DNA of 64,000 nucleotides from Streptomyces sp. NRRL B-1140 (GCF_001280065.1 NZ_LGEA01000080.1:104940-168939); one strand, 5' to 3'; counted from the stretch's first letter, positions 39,451 to 48,711 are shown. The notes: a model not told the origin generated them from the sequence alone. Program-made: numbers and translations.

Positions 39451-41767
39451 GATCCAGGTGCACGAGCCCGCCGCCGCGCGCACCGACGGCGGCGGGCCCA
39501 AGCCTGCCGACGGCGACCACACCCACGACTCGCTGTTCAAGAACGCCTACTTCCTCATGCTCAGCACCGGCGTCTCGGCCGTACTGGGCCTGGGATTCTG
39601 GCTGGTGGCCGCCCGCTACTACACGGAGGAGGCCGTCGGCCAGGGCTCGGCCGCGATCGCCGCGATGCGGCTGCTCGCCAGCATCACGGCGACGACGATG
39701 ATCGGCGCCGTCGTCCGTTTCGTCCCGCGCGCCGGGCGGGAGACCGGACGGCTGGTGTGGGGCACGTACGTGGCCAGTTCGCTGGTCGTGGCGCTCGCAG
39801 CCGCCGTCTTCCTGCTCACGCTCGACGCGTGGGGGGCGTCCTACGCACCGCTGGGCACACCCGTGGCGGGTGCCGTGTTCGTCGCCGCCTGTGTGGCCTG
39901 GGCGTTGCTCACCCTTCAGGACGGGGTGCTCACCGGACTGCGCAAAGCGGAGTGGGTGCCCGCCGGGAACGCGGTCTTCTCGGTCGGCAAGCTGGCCCTT
40001 CTGGTCGTCTTCGCCGGCGCGCTGCCGGTCCTCGGCATCTTCGTCTCCTGGGCGGTGGCGATCGCCTTCTCCACCCTGCCGCTGGGCTGGCTGATCTTCC
40101 GCCGGCTCATCCCGCGCCAGGCGGCCGCCGACCGCGACAAGGAACCCCCGAAGATCCGGGACATGGGCCGGTTCCTGGCCGGGGACTCACTGGGCGCCCT
40201 GTTCAGCCTGGCGATGATCAATTTGCTGCCAGTGATGGTCGCGGTCCGCTTCAGCGCCGCCGAGAACGGCTACTTCTACGTGGCCTACACCGTCGGCGGC
40301 ACGATGGAGTTCATGGCCATCAACATGGCCTCGTCGCTCACCGCGCACGCCTCGCACGACCCGCGCCAGCTCGCCGACGGCGTCCGGGGCGCCCTGCGGC
40401 GCATGACGCTGCTGCTGGTCCCGGTCGTGGCCGTGCTGGTCGTCTTCGCCCCGCAGATCCTCACGCCCTTCAGCCCGGACTACGCCGAGCACGGCTCGAC
40501 CGTGCTGCGGCTTCTCGCCCTCGGTGCCCTGCCGCGGGTGGTGGTGGAGCTGTACATCGGCGTACTGCGCGTCCAGGGGCGCACGGGTGTGCTGGCCGCG
40601 CTCCAAGGGGCCATGTGCGCCCTGGTGCTGGGCAGTGCGGCCGTGCTGTTCTCCCCGTCCGGGATCGCGGGCGCCGGCTGGGCGGTGCTGCTGAGCATGA
40701 CGCTGATCGCCGTCGTCTCCATGGCCGGACTGCGCGCGGCCCTGCGCCACGACGACAGCACCCCCGCCGCCCGTCCACCGGCCGACCCCGCCTACGGCAC
40801 CCGCTGGGCGAAGCTCAACGCCACCGCCGGATACGGCACGACCTGGGCCCGCCGGGCCGCCTACCAGCCCAAGGACGGCGACCAGGACACGGTCACGCTG
40901 TTCATCGGGCGCCCCGGCTACGAGCGCGAGGCGCTGCAGGCGGACACGCTGGCGCTGATCGTGCGGCCGGACGGGCCGACCAGGGAACCACCGCCCCACC
41001 CGGCCGGGGAACCGGAGCCGGAGCCGCAGGAGCCGCAGGAGCCGCAGGAGCCGCAGGAGCCGCAGGAGCGGCGGCTGCGAGGCGCCCTGTGGAGCCTGCT
41101 CGGGGTCGCCGTCGTGTTCTTCTGGGCTCCGCTGCGGGACCTGCCGTGGCTCGACCGGGCGTCCGAAGCCGCGCTGTCCGGGCGCCAGTTGCTGGAGGGC
41201 CTGCCCCTGCCGTCGCTCGCCGCGGGCGGCCTGCTGCTCGTGGTGTTCGTCGCCGCCGTCACGCTGAGCACCCGGCGCGACCCGTGGTTGCCCGGCACGG
41301 CACTGTGCGCCGTCCTGTGCGCCCTGTACGCCGCACCGGCCGCCCTCGGACGGGAACCGCGGCCGGTGGACGGGGCGTTGTACGAGAAGACGGCCGGTTT
41401 CCTGGCGGACGCGGTGGGGCTCGACGGGCCCGAGCCACTGCTGCGCTGGGCGCCGCCGGTCTGCCAGCTGCTGTGTCTCGTACCGCTGGGGCTGCTGTTG
41501 CTCGCGAACACGGGCGGCCGGATGACGTGGCCGGGGCGCTGGGGGGTTCTGTATCTCGTCGCGGTGTGCGGCTGGGTGTGGCGCGACGCGCTCGCACCCC
41601 TCGCGCCGCCCCTGCTCGTCGCCCTCGCGCTGCTCCTGCCGCTCCACCGCGCCGCGTCGGCGTGGTGGCGCTCGCGCACCGCGTCCCCGACAGATCCGAT
41701 GGATCCGATAGATCCGACAGCCAACCGAACGGCCTGCGGCTTACCGAGCGGCAGGCCCCGCGACTGA
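39443..41767 (+). CDS. Polysaccharide flippase (Wzx/MurJ-like) fused to a C-terminal membrane domain
   Basis: A 774-residue protein. Residues 25-435 contain 12-14 hydrophobic helices with the oligosaccharide-flippase layout (NAYFLMLSTGVSAVLGLGFWLVAARYY at the start, then LTLQDGVLTGLRKAEW). A polar linker follows with five E-P-Q repeats (about residues 520-542). About 230 further residues contain six or so hydrophobic segments of a different kind, unlike flippases of about 450 residues. A second TTA codon is at 41741 (codon 767). The GTG start overlaps the aminotransferase. It should move a lipid-linked sugar unit across the membrane; the role of the C-terminal part is unknown. Confidence 0.8.
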   Translation: MAEIQVHEPAAARTDGGGPKPADGDHTHDSLFKNAYFLMLSTGVSAVLGLGFWLVAARYYTEEAVGQGSAAIAAMRLLASITATTMIGAVVRFVPRAGRETGRLVWGTYVASSLVVALAAAVFLLTLDAWGASYAPLGTPVAGAVFVAACVAWALLTLQDGVLTGLRKAEWVPAGNAVFSVGKLALLVVFAGALPVLGIFVSWAVAIAFSTLPLGWLIFRRLIPRQAAADRDKEPPKIRDMGRFLAGDSLGALFSLAMINLLPVMVAVRFSAAENGYFYVAYTVGGTMEFMAINMASSLTAHASHDPRQLADGVRGALRRMTLLLVPVVAVLVVFAPQILTPFSPDYAEHGSTVLRLLALGALPRVVVELYIGVLRVQGRTGVLAALQGAMCALVLGSAAVLFSPSGIAGAGWAVLLSMTLIAVVSMAGLRAALRHDDSTPAARPPADPAYGTRWAKLNATAGYGTTWARRAAYQPKDGDQDTVTLFIGRPGYEREALQADTLALIVRPDGPTREPPPHPAGEPEPEPQEPQEPQEPQEPQERRLRGALWSLLGVAVVFFWAPLRDLPWLDRASEAALSGRQLLEGLPLPSLAAGGLLLVVFVAAVTLSTRRDPWLPGTALCAVLCALYAAPAALGREPRPVDGALYEKTAGFLADAVGLDGPEPLLRWAPPVCQLLCLVPLGLLLLANTGGRMTWPGRWGVLYLVAVCGWVWRDALAPLAPPLLVALALLLPLHRAASAWWRSRTASPTDPMDPIDPTANRTACGLPSGRPRD
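41021..41065 (+). repeat. Five perfect 9-bp tandem repeats in the flippase gene
   Basis: Five exact copies of GAGCCGCAG encode the E-P-Q linker between the two membrane parts. Copy-number change would stay in frame and only alter linker length. Confidence 0.95.
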
Positions 41768-41854
41768 TCACACCCGAAGCCGAGACCGCCCCGGGCCCGG
41801 GCCCGGACAGAGCCGAGCACAGCCGAAGAGAGCAACCGCCAGGGGGGAACCACC

Positions 41855-43822
41855 GTGCGTCCGCCAGTCACACCGAGGGAGAGATCCACGCCGGAACCCA
41901 CACCCGCACGGGACGGCGCGAGCACCTCCGCCGGCGGACCCGACACGGCCAGCCAGTCCTCCAGCCCCAGCTCCTCGGAGTCGTCGAGCCCCGCCCACGG
42001 GCCCGTGACGGACCTGTCCGACCTGCCCCCCGCCTGGTCCGGCCGCCGCGCGCGCTCCTGGCCCGGTGTCCCGCTGCTCGTCGCGCTCGCGCTCTGGGCG
42101 TACGCCGTGCGGCACACCGACGTCTCGCGGCTCGACGACTACGGGCTGGTCAGCGCGCTGCACCCGACATTCTGGGCAGGGCTCGCGGTACTCACCGCCG
42201 GCTTCTGGTTCACCGTCCGCGACGCACACCGCCCGGCAGCCTGGTCGGCGGCGTACGTACTGGGCCTGCTGGTGATGGAGCGGGCCACGCAGGCCGTGCT
42301 CTACCCGACCCCGCTGTACGCCTGGGCGTGGAAGCACGAAGCGGTCATCGACCATCTGCTGACGGCCGGCGGACTGCAGACGGCCGATCAGGTCGGCGAC
42401 ATGGCGGTGTACGACCAGTGGCCGGGCTTCTTCGCCGCCCAGGCCGCCCTGCAACGGCTGCTGGGCGTGGACTCGGCGGCGATGTTCATGGCCTGGTGGC
42501 CCCTGGTCTCCAGCCTGATGCTGCTGCTCCCACTGCTGCTGATCTACCGCACCTTCACCGAGGACCGGCGGCTGATCTGGACCGCGGTCTGGCTCTTCTA
42601 CGTGGCCAACTGGGTCGGGCAGGACTACTTCTCCCCCCAGTCCGTGGCGTACGCGCTGCACGTGGGCGTGCTCGCGGTCGTCCTGCGGCGCTTCGGCCGG
42701 TCCGCCGTGCGGAGCGGGCAGCCGCGGCAGGCCGTGTGGACGGTGGTGATCACCGTCATGATCGTGGCGATCGTCATCTCCCACCAGCTCACCCCGGGCA
42801 TGCTGGCCGTCTGCCTGCTCGCCCTGTGCCTGAGCCGCCGCTACCGCGACTGGGTCCCGGTCGTCACGACCGTCGTCATCTTCCTGGCCTGGTGCCTCAC
42901 GGCCGCCCTGCCCTTCCTGTCCGCGGCGATGCCCGACATGATCCGCTCCATCGGCGACGTCGGCGCCAACGTCGAGACGGGCTACGGCGCCACACCGACC
43001 GGCACCGGAGCGATCGCGACGTCCTGGGCGGCCCGGCTGCTGTCCGGTTCGGTCCTGCTGCTCGCGGGCGTCGGAGTGCTGCGCCAGCGGGTGCTGCGCC
43101 ACCGCGCCTTCCCCCTGCTGCTGGTCGCGGCGGCCCCGCTGCCGATGTTCGCGGCGAGCAGCTACGGCAGCGAGATGATCTTCCGGGTGCTGTTGTTCAT
43201 GCTGCCCGGAGCCGCCTTCTTCGCCGCCGCGGCCCTGCTGCCCAAGGTCCGCACCCTGGCCGCCGACGCCACCGCACAGGCAGCCGGCAACCGGCAGGCC
43301 ACCGGCCCCGGCCGGGCCCGCCGGTGGGGGGCCGGCACCTGGGTGCCGCTGGCCGCGCTGCTCGGCACCACTCTGGCGTTCGTGCCCGCCTACTCCGGCA
43401 AGGACCGCATCAACTACTTCCCGCCCCAGGAAGTGGCGCTCGTGCGGCAGCTCTTCGCGCAGGCGCCCGAGGGCTCGCTGGTCGTGGCGGCCAACCGCAA
43501 CTACCCGGACGCGTACGCCGACTACTGGAGCGTCGACCACTACTGGTTCCTCGACGACGGCCGCGGTCATGTCGACCGGATCGTCAGGGAGCCCGCCGCC
43601 ACCCTCGCGCGAGACATGGCGGGGGTGGAGCGCCCGGGCCGGGCCTACTTCCTGCTCACCCAGGGGCAGGTGGCCAACTCCGAGATGAACGGGCAGCTCG
43701 ACCGGGCCCAGTTGGAGCGCATCCAGAGATCCGTCGCCGCGTCGCCGAGATTCCGGCTCGTGGCGGACAACGGCGCCGGATGGCTCTACGTACTGAACCA
43801 GTCAGGGGGAGCGGAGCGATGA
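41855..43822 (+). CDS. Large polytopic membrane protein, GT-C glycosyltransferase or polymerase-like
   Basis: A 655-residue protein. After a 65-residue Ser/Pro-rich cytoplasmic tail come about 11-12 membrane helices. A C-terminal extracellular domain of about 130 residues starts near YFPPQEVALVRQLF. An acidic loop (RHTDVSRLDDYGLVSALHP) follows the first helix, as in GT-C enzymes. A second conserved-looking loop reads PTPLYAWAWKHEAVIDHLL. This layout fits GT39-like transferases or Wzy-like polymerases. I cannot choose between them. The GTG start has AGGGGGG 7-13 nt upstream. It is coupled to the next gene by an ATGA overlap. Confidence 0.72.
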   Translation: MRPPVTPRERSTPEPTPARDGASTSAGGPDTASQSSSPSSSESSSPAHGPVTDLSDLPPAWSGRRARSWPGVPLLVALALWAYAVRHTDVSRLDDYGLVSALHPTFWAGLAVLTAGFWFTVRDAHRPAAWSAAYVLGLLVMERATQAVLYPTPLYAWAWKHEAVIDHLLTAGGLQTADQVGDMAVYDQWPGFFAAQAALQRLLGVDSAAMFMAWWPLVSSLMLLLPLLLIYRTFTEDRRLIWTAVWLFYVANWVGQDYFSPQSVAYALHVGVLAVVLRRFGRSAVRSGQPRQAVWTVVITVMIVAIVISHQLTPGMLAVCLLALCLSRRYRDWVPVVTTVVIFLAWCLTAALPFLSAAMPDMIRSIGDVGANVETGYGATPTGTGAIATSWAARLLSGSVLLLAGVGVLRQRVLRHRAFPLLLVAAAPLPMFAASSYGSEMIFRVLLFMLPGAAFFAAAALLPKVRTLAADATAQAAGNRQATGPGRARRWGAGTWVPLAALLGTTLAFVPAYSGKDRINYFPPQEVALVRQLFAQAPEGSLVVAANRNYPDAYADYWSVDHYWFLDDGRGHVDRIVREPAATLARDMAGVERPGRAYFLLTQGQVANSEMNGQLDRAQLERIQRSVAASPRFRLVADNGAGWLYVLNQSGGAER

Positions 43823-44259
43823 GACCGCAGGAACTCGTGGTCCGGATGCTGCCCCCGTTCGGCGGCTGGCTGGCACTGGCCGCCCTCGCCCTGCCCGGCG
43901 GATCGCCGCTACGGGGCGCCGCGGTCGTGCTGTTCCTGGCCGCGGGGCCCGGTGCGGCCGTGGTCAGAGTCTGCGCCCCCGCCCTCGGGGCGCGGCCCGC
44001 CGAAGGGCCCGTGGAGCGCCGGGACCCGGACTTCGCCCGCCACTCCGACCTGCTGGAGCGGCTGATGCTGGCGCTGTTCCTGAGCATCGGCGCCGTGATG
44101 CTCGTGGCGACCGTGCTGATCGCCACGCACACCTTCAGCGCGCAGCGGGTGCTGCTGACGCTGACGCTGCTGACCACACTCACCGCGTTCTGCCCGCCGC
44201 TGCGCGCCTCCCCGCAGCCGGGGACGACACCGAGGACACCGAAGGGTTCCGCTCAGTGA
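43819..44259 (+). CDS. Small membrane protein of the polysaccharide cluster
   Basis: A 146-residue protein with two hydrophobic hairpins: about residues 14-50, and 82-125 with LMLALFLSIGAVMLVATVLIA. A polar loop rich in Arg/Asp separates them, and the tail is short and Pro/Thr-rich. I do not recognise the family. It overlaps the membrane enzyme upstream and the hydrolase gene downstream by 4 nt each. It is therefore made in step with them and may be an accessory subunit of the membrane enzyme. Confidence 0.7.
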   Translation: MRPQELVVRMLPPFGGWLALAALALPGGSPLRGAAVVLFLAAGPGAAVVRVCAPALGARPAEGPVERRDPDFARHSDLLERLMLALFLSIGAVMLVATVLIATHTFSAQRVLLTLTLLTTLTAFCPPLRASPQPGTTPRTPKGSAQ

Positions 44260-45422
44260 GGTTCAACCGCCCCCACCGTCCCTTTCGCCGCACGCCGCAC
44301 GCCACCGGAGCCCGGTACCGCAGAACGCCGCACGGGGAGAGGCCACACGAGGAGCACGCGGCCCCAGGCCCGCTGGCATCGAGCCGCCGCCGACTGCTGA
44401 TCACGTCCGCCACGGTCGTCAGCGCGGTGCTGGTCGCCGTACTCGCTCTGCGGAACGCCTCCGGACCGCAGGAGCAGGGAGCGGCCGGGGCCCCGGCGGA
44501 CTGCCGCCCGACGGCCCTCCTGGTACCGCCCTGCGGCGCCTGGTTCGGGGCGTTCGTGCCGCACGAGCGCGACGACCTGCCGGAGAAGGTACGCGCCTAC
44601 GAGAAGCGCGTGGGCCGGGAGCTGGACATCGTGTACACGTACCACGACATGTCCCTGCCCTCGGGCGCCCGGCGGGAGGGACAACTGCTCACGCCGGAGG
44701 AGCGGCGTGTCGGCGAGGACCACCTGCTGCTGCTCTCCTGGGAGAGCAAGTGGTGGGGCGGTACCAAGGGGCAGCAGCCGACCTGGAAGCAGATCGCGTC
44801 CGGCGAGCTGGACGACCGGGTGATCGACGTCCAGGCCCGGCGCATCAAGGACTACGGCAAGAAGGTGTTCCTCTCCTTCGACCTGGAGATGGACACCCGC
44901 ACCTCGGCCGGCGGCACGCCCGCCGACTACGTGAAGGCCTACCGGCACATCCACGACCGGTTCCGCGCTCTGGGCGTCGACAACGTGGTGTGGACGTGGA
45001 TCACCACCGGATACCTCGACCACGCCGGCACGATCGAGAAGATGTACCCGGGCGACGACTACGTCGACTGGATCGGCTACAACCAGTACAACTACTACCT
45101 CTGCCACGACGCGGACTGGCTGACCTTCGCGCAGACCCAGAAGGCCACGCACGACTGGATCCGCACGCACCTCTCCGACGACAAGCCGCTGATGCTCTCC
45201 GAGTTCGGCACCGCCGCGGACGCGAACCGCCCGGGGCGGCAGGCCGAGTGGTACGCGCAGGTGCCCGGGGTGCTCAAGGGCCTGGACGGCGTCAAGGCCG
45301 CCCTCCAGTGGAACTACCGCGACCCCGGACCGCACTGTGACCTGGCGGTGGCGAACGACGCGGCCTGGGGCAGCCTGCGCAAGGCCGTCTCCGACCCTTA
45401 CCTGAACCAGCCGCTGCGATAG
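44256..45422 (+). CDS. Membrane-anchored glycoside hydrolase (GH26-like)
   Basis: A 388-residue protein with a basic 45-residue cytoplasmic segment, one signal-anchor helix (about 47-66) and an extracellular TIM-barrel-like domain. Candidate catalytic glutamates are in FLSFDLEMDTRT (Glu211, acid/base position) and LMLSEFGTAAD (Glu316, nucleophile position), the spacing expected for clan A enzymes such as GH26. VWTWITTGYLDH and DYVDWIGYNQYN resemble mannanase/glucanase strands. The GTG start overlaps the previous gene. It probably trims or releases the cluster's own polysaccharide. The exact family and substrate remain inference. Confidence 0.78.
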   Translation: MRFNRPHRPFRRTPHATGARYRRTPHGERPHEEHAAPGPLASSRRRLLITSATVVSAVLVAVLALRNASGPQEQGAAGAPADCRPTALLVPPCGAWFGAFVPHERDDLPEKVRAYEKRVGRELDIVYTYHDMSLPSGARREGQLLTPEERRVGEDHLLLLSWESKWWGGTKGQQPTWKQIASGELDDRVIDVQARRIKDYGKKVFLSFDLEMDTRTSAGGTPADYVKAYRHIHDRFRALGVDNVVWTWITTGYLDHAGTIEKMYPGDDYVDWIGYNQYNYYLCHDADWLTFAQTQKATHDWIRTHLSDDKPLMLSEFGTAADANRPGRQAEWYAQVPGVLKGLDGVKAALQWNYRDPGPHCDLAVANDAAWGSLRKAVSDPYLNQPLR

Positions 45423-45433
45423 CCCCGCCGGGG

Positions 45434-46306
45434 TCAGCCCGCGAACTCGGGCCCGTGCAGCACCGCACGGGCCCGCCGGTACCAGCGCCACGCGATCGTC
45501 TTCGGCCCGTCCCGGTACGGCGCGACCCGCGCGCCCGCCCCGGCCAGCCAGCCCTCGACGTCGGCGACGGTGTGGGTCCGCCGGACGATGAGCCGGGCGA
45601 TGCGGTACCGCTCGTCGCGGTCGGAGCTGAGCGCGTGCCGCACGGCCGTCGCGGTCTCGTAGCCCGCCCCGGCCGACATGGCCCGCACCCGGGGGCTGTT
45701 GTAGCCGTGCGGGTAGGCGAGGTGCCGGATCTCGTGTCCGAGGGCGTCCTCCAGCACGGCCTTGGAGGTGCGCAGTTCGTACGCCAGGGCCTTGGCGGAC
45801 AGGGTGTCGAGCTGCGCGTGCGTCACGGTGTGGCTGCCGATCTCGATGCCGGAACGTTCCAGCTCCGCCGCGTCGGCCAGGCTCATCATCGGCGCGGGCG
45901 GCAGCAGACTGCGGCCGCCCGGTGCGATGGCGCCGGTGGTCAGATAGGCGGTGGCGGGCAGCGCGCGTGCGGCCAGGGCCTCGGCGGTGGGTCCGGGCAG
46001 ATCGGCGAATCCGTCGTCGAACGTGAGCAGCACCGGCCGGGGCGGCAGCGGTGCCCGCCCGGCCAGGTGATCGGCGATCGCGCTGATCGTGACGGGCGTA
46101 CGCCCGCTGCGGACCACCGCGTCGAGATGCGCGGCGAACTGCTCGGGGGTGACGGTGAACTCGGCGATCCAGTGCGGCGGATCGTCCATCACGGAGTGGT
46201 ACAGGAAGACGGGGATGGCGGGAGCGCCTTCGGCCGGCGGCGGGCCCACCGGCCCCTCGCTCTCCCGCGCACCCCGTTCCGCCCGGCCTCTGCCGTCCGT
46301 CCTCAT
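45434..46306 (-). CDS. Polysaccharide deacetylase (NodB-type)
   Basis: A 290-residue enzyme of carbohydrate esterase family 4. Motif 1 is LLTFDDGFAD (metal Asp and catalytic base Asp), motif 2 is GSHTVTHAQLD (both metal His), and motif 3 is RHLAYPHGYNS. No signal peptide is evident, so action inside the cell or on a membrane-linked intermediate is possible. The ATG is preceded by GGGGGG and overlaps the glycosyltransferase stop. It should remove acetyl groups from amino sugars. The gene ends 11 nt from the convergent hydrolase gene. Confidence 0.9.
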   Translation of the reverse strand: MRTDGRGRAERGARESEGPVGPPPAEGAPAIPVFLYHSVMDDPPHWIAEFTVTPEQFAAHLDAVVRSGRTPVTISAIADHLAGRAPLPPRPVLLTFDDGFADLPGPTAEALAARALPATAYLTTGAIAPGGRSLLPPAPMMSLADAAELERSGIEIGSHTVTHAQLDTLSAKALAYELRTSKAVLEDALGHEIRHLAYPHGYNSPRVRAMSAGAGYETATAVRHALSSDRDERYRIARLIVRRTHTVADVEGWLAGAGARVAPYRDGPKTIAWRWYRRARAVLHGPEFAG

Positions 46307-47604
46307 ATCGCCCCCCGGGCCGTCTTCCCACGAGCGGTCGCGCGCAGCGCACGCCGTGCCTTCAGATAGCCGACCGGCCCGTACAGCATCCCCCTGCGCT
46401 GCAGCCGTGACAGCCGCCGCGGCCAGGGGTGCGTGCGGGCGTCGTGGTCGCCCGGCGGGCCGGTGCCGTCCGCCCCGTCCGTCGCGCGTACCGCCGTCAG
46501 CGTGCGGGCGTGGGCGAGGCCGCGGGGCAGGCGCGCGAGGAACGCCGGGAGCAGCGCGGGCCGGTTCACGAGCACCGCGGTGAGGTAGGCGGTGAGCCCG
46601 GCGCCGTAGCCGTACGCCTGGGTCTCCAGATCCCGCCAGGTCTCCCGGTGGTGGTGCCACACCAGGGCGTACGGCGTGTAGCGCAGCCGGTGCCCCTGGG
46701 CCAGGACGCGCACGAAGCCGTAGAGGTCGTCGCCGCCCCGGGCCGCCGTCCCGGCCCCGGTGGCCGGGTCGAAACCGCCGACGGAACGCAGCACCGCCGT
46801 GCGGAACGCCATGTTCGCGCCCGAGCCGAACCGCCCGGCCGTGAACGGGAACAGCGGCTCGTCGCCCGGCGGGCGCTCCGGGTCGTACGTCCTTGGAGTG
46901 AAGCCTTTCGCGAAGCCGCCGTGGCTCTCCAGCAGTACCTGCGCCGGAGTCGTCAGCCGCGCCGGCAGGATCAGCCCGGTGCAGCACCCGAGCCCCGGGT
47001 CGGCCGCGAAGGGCGCGGCCAGCTCGGTCAGCCAGCGCGGATCGGCGACCACGTCGTCGTCGGTGAAGGCGACCACCTCACCGCGCACGGCCTCCAGCCC
47101 GGCGTTGTGGGCGGCTGCGAGCCCCGGAACGGGCTCACAGACGTACCGCACCCGCTCGGCGTACTTCCGCTCGACCAGCTCCCGCGTCTCGCCCGTGACG
47201 GGCGCGTTGTCGACGACGACGACCTCGAACCGCGGATGGTCCTGCGCCAGCAGCGAGTCCAGCGCCCGGGCCAGCTGCCCGGCCCGCTCCCGGGTCGCGA
47301 CGACCACACTCGTGAACGGCGGCTCCCCGGGGTCGCCGAAGTCGGCGGGCCCGCATTCCGCCCGGGCCCGCTCCGCCAGCACCGCCCTCGGATCCGCGCC
47401 CTCCGGCACCCGCCCGAGCAACGTCCCCACGGGCCGGCCGCCTCTCCTGACCAGCACGAACACCTCTCCGTGCGTCACGGGCGGACTCCCCGGGCCGGGT
47501 CTGAGCACCGCCTCGTCACCGTCGAGGTCCAGCTCGGCGACCTGCACCGCCCCGATGTCCAGGAACCGCCGTATCTCCTCCTGCGCACGCGCCGAACGGG
47601 CCAT
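46303..47604 (-). CDS. Family 2 glycosyltransferase
   Basis: A 433-residue enzyme. After a 95-residue N-terminal part of unknown fold comes a GT-A domain: TSVVVATRERAGQLARALDSLLAQ, VVVVDNAP, then GEVVAFTDDDVVADPRWL with the DDD metal and nucleotide motif. Later HHHRETW and an RGGDDLYGF acceptor-side motif (ED/GGD type) are seen. No membrane helices are present. It likely adds a sugar to the lipid-linked repeat unit. It is translationally coupled to the deacetylase, and 21 nt separate it from the acyltransferase gene upstream. Confidence 0.9.
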   Translation of the reverse strand: MARSARAQEEIRRFLDIGAVQVAELDLDGDEAVLRPGPGSPPVTHGEVFVLVRRGGRPVGTLLGRVPEGADPRAVLAERARAECGPADFGDPGEPPFTSVVVATRERAGQLARALDSLLAQDHPRFEVVVVDNAPVTGETRELVERKYAERVRYVCEPVPGLAAAHNAGLEAVRGEVVAFTDDDVVADPRWLTELAAPFAADPGLGCCTGLILPARLTTPAQVLLESHGGFAKGFTPRTYDPERPPGDEPLFPFTAGRFGSGANMAFRTAVLRSVGGFDPATGAGTAARGGDDLYGFVRVLAQGHRLRYTPYALVWHHHRETWRDLETQAYGYGAGLTAYLTAVLVNRPALLPAFLARLPRGLAHARTLTAVRATDGADGTGPPGDHDARTHPWPRRLSRLQRRGMLYGPVGYLKARRALRATARGKTARGAI

Positions 47605-47625
47605 GCGCCCACCCCCCTCGTGTGT

Positions 47626-48711
47626 TCAGGTACGGCGCAGCCGGGCCGCGCCCTTCAGGGCCCGCGCGGCCAGCGACGCGAGCTGTGGCCTGCCGCGGAC
47701 GAAGCTGTGCGCGCGGCGTGCGGGTTCGCGGCTCAGCCAGTGCAGTGCCGCGCCCACCCCCGGACGGGTCACCGCACCCTCGTACACGGGCAGTTCGCCC
47801 GTCTTCAGCGCGTCCTTGTACTCGGCCGCGCCCCGCCCCAGGTCGAGCACGGCGACACCGGCGGCGGCCGCCGCCTCGGCCATGCGCAGGTGCAGCACCA
47901 GACCCGGTGAGAACTTCGCGAACTCCGGGTCGTAGGCCGGGAACCAGCAGGCCAGCACCGAGGCCGAACGCAGTCCGAAGTGCGCGGCGACGGGCCGCTC
48001 ACCGGCGTACAGCACGGACAGCGTGCCGCTGCACTCCGGCGCCCGGGTCCGGGCCAGCTGCCCGACGAGCCGGGTGATCCACTCCTGGGCGAACCGGTCC
48101 CGGCGGCCGGTCCTGCGGTACTGCGCGGACTTCCACTCCATGAGCGTGCGCAGTGCGGCCGGGTCGCGCTCGTCGAACACGAACCGCAGCTCACCGGCCT
48201 GCCGCCCCAGCCTGCGCTCCTTGGCCAGGGTCGTCTTCAGGAACTTCGGCGACTGCGCGCGCAGCACCGACTCGTACGTCTCGTAGCCCTTCTCCACGTC
48301 GATGACGTAGGTGGCGTGCTCCTCGGCCGCGTAGCGGACGAACAGCCGCTGCTCGGCCTCCAGATTGTCGAAGGCGAAGCTCGACACCGAGCAGGCCTTC
48401 AGCAGTTCGCCCGTCTCCACGTCCAGACCCGGCCGCAGGATCGCGCCCTGCGCGTCCGAGACGCCGAGCCCGATCGCCCGGCCCTGCCCCAACGGGCCCC
48501 GCTCATACGGCAGGAAGCCGGCCGGCTCCCGCCCTTCGTACACCACCGCGATCCGGGCCCCCGGCCTGAACAAGCCGACGGCTTCGGTGAACTCCGGCTC
48601 CATGAAAGGGTTGCGCGGTGCCTCCGAGGCGGCGCGCAGCGCACGCCAGCGCTCCCTCTCCCCTTCGCCGAGCTCCCCGGGCCCAGCCACGCGAATGCGC
48701 CCACTGCTCAA
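47626..48711 (-). CDS. FemAB/CelD-like GNAT acyltransferase
   Basis: A 361-residue double-GNAT-fold protein of the BcsL/CelD acyltransferase type associated with exopolysaccharide clusters. The C-terminal GNAT_6-like half has LRTLMEWKSAQYRRTGRRDRF, VAAHFGLRSASVLACWFPAYDPEFAKFSPGLVLHLRMAEAAAAAG, and a DLGRGAAEYKDAL substrate loop. The start appears to be TTG at 48711, because GGGGGG lies just upstream; GTG at 48690 is an alternative. It heads the leftward arm of the cluster and probably acylates the polymer or its precursor. Confidence 0.82.
   Translation of the reverse strand: MSSGRIRVAGPGELGEGERERWRALRAASEAPRNPFMEPEFTEAVGLFRPGARIAVVYEGREPAGFLPYERGPLGQGRAIGLGVSDAQGAILRPGLDVETGELLKACSVSSFAFDNLEAEQRLFVRYAAEEHATYVIDVEKGYETYESVLRAQSPKFLKTTLAKERRLGRQAGELRFVFDERDPAALRTLMEWKSAQYRRTGRRDRFAQEWITRLVGQLARTRAPECSGTLSVLYAGERPVAAHFGLRSASVLACWFPAYDPEFAKFSPGLVLHLRMAEAAAAAGVAVLDLGRGAAEYKDALKTGELPVYEGAVTRPGVGAALHWLSREPARRAHSFVRGRPQLASLAARALKGAARLRRT

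Noticed and set aside
32919..39701. A 2,260-codon open frame on the + strand, antisense to the GntR/ABC operon, M56 and fumarylacetoacetase genes
   Set aside because: It arises from high-GC coding sequence on the opposite strand. The composition is Gly/Arg/Val-rich without domains, and real genes with intact motifs lie opposite. The same holds for other long antisense frames, for example opposite nuoG, nuoL and the flavoprotein gene.
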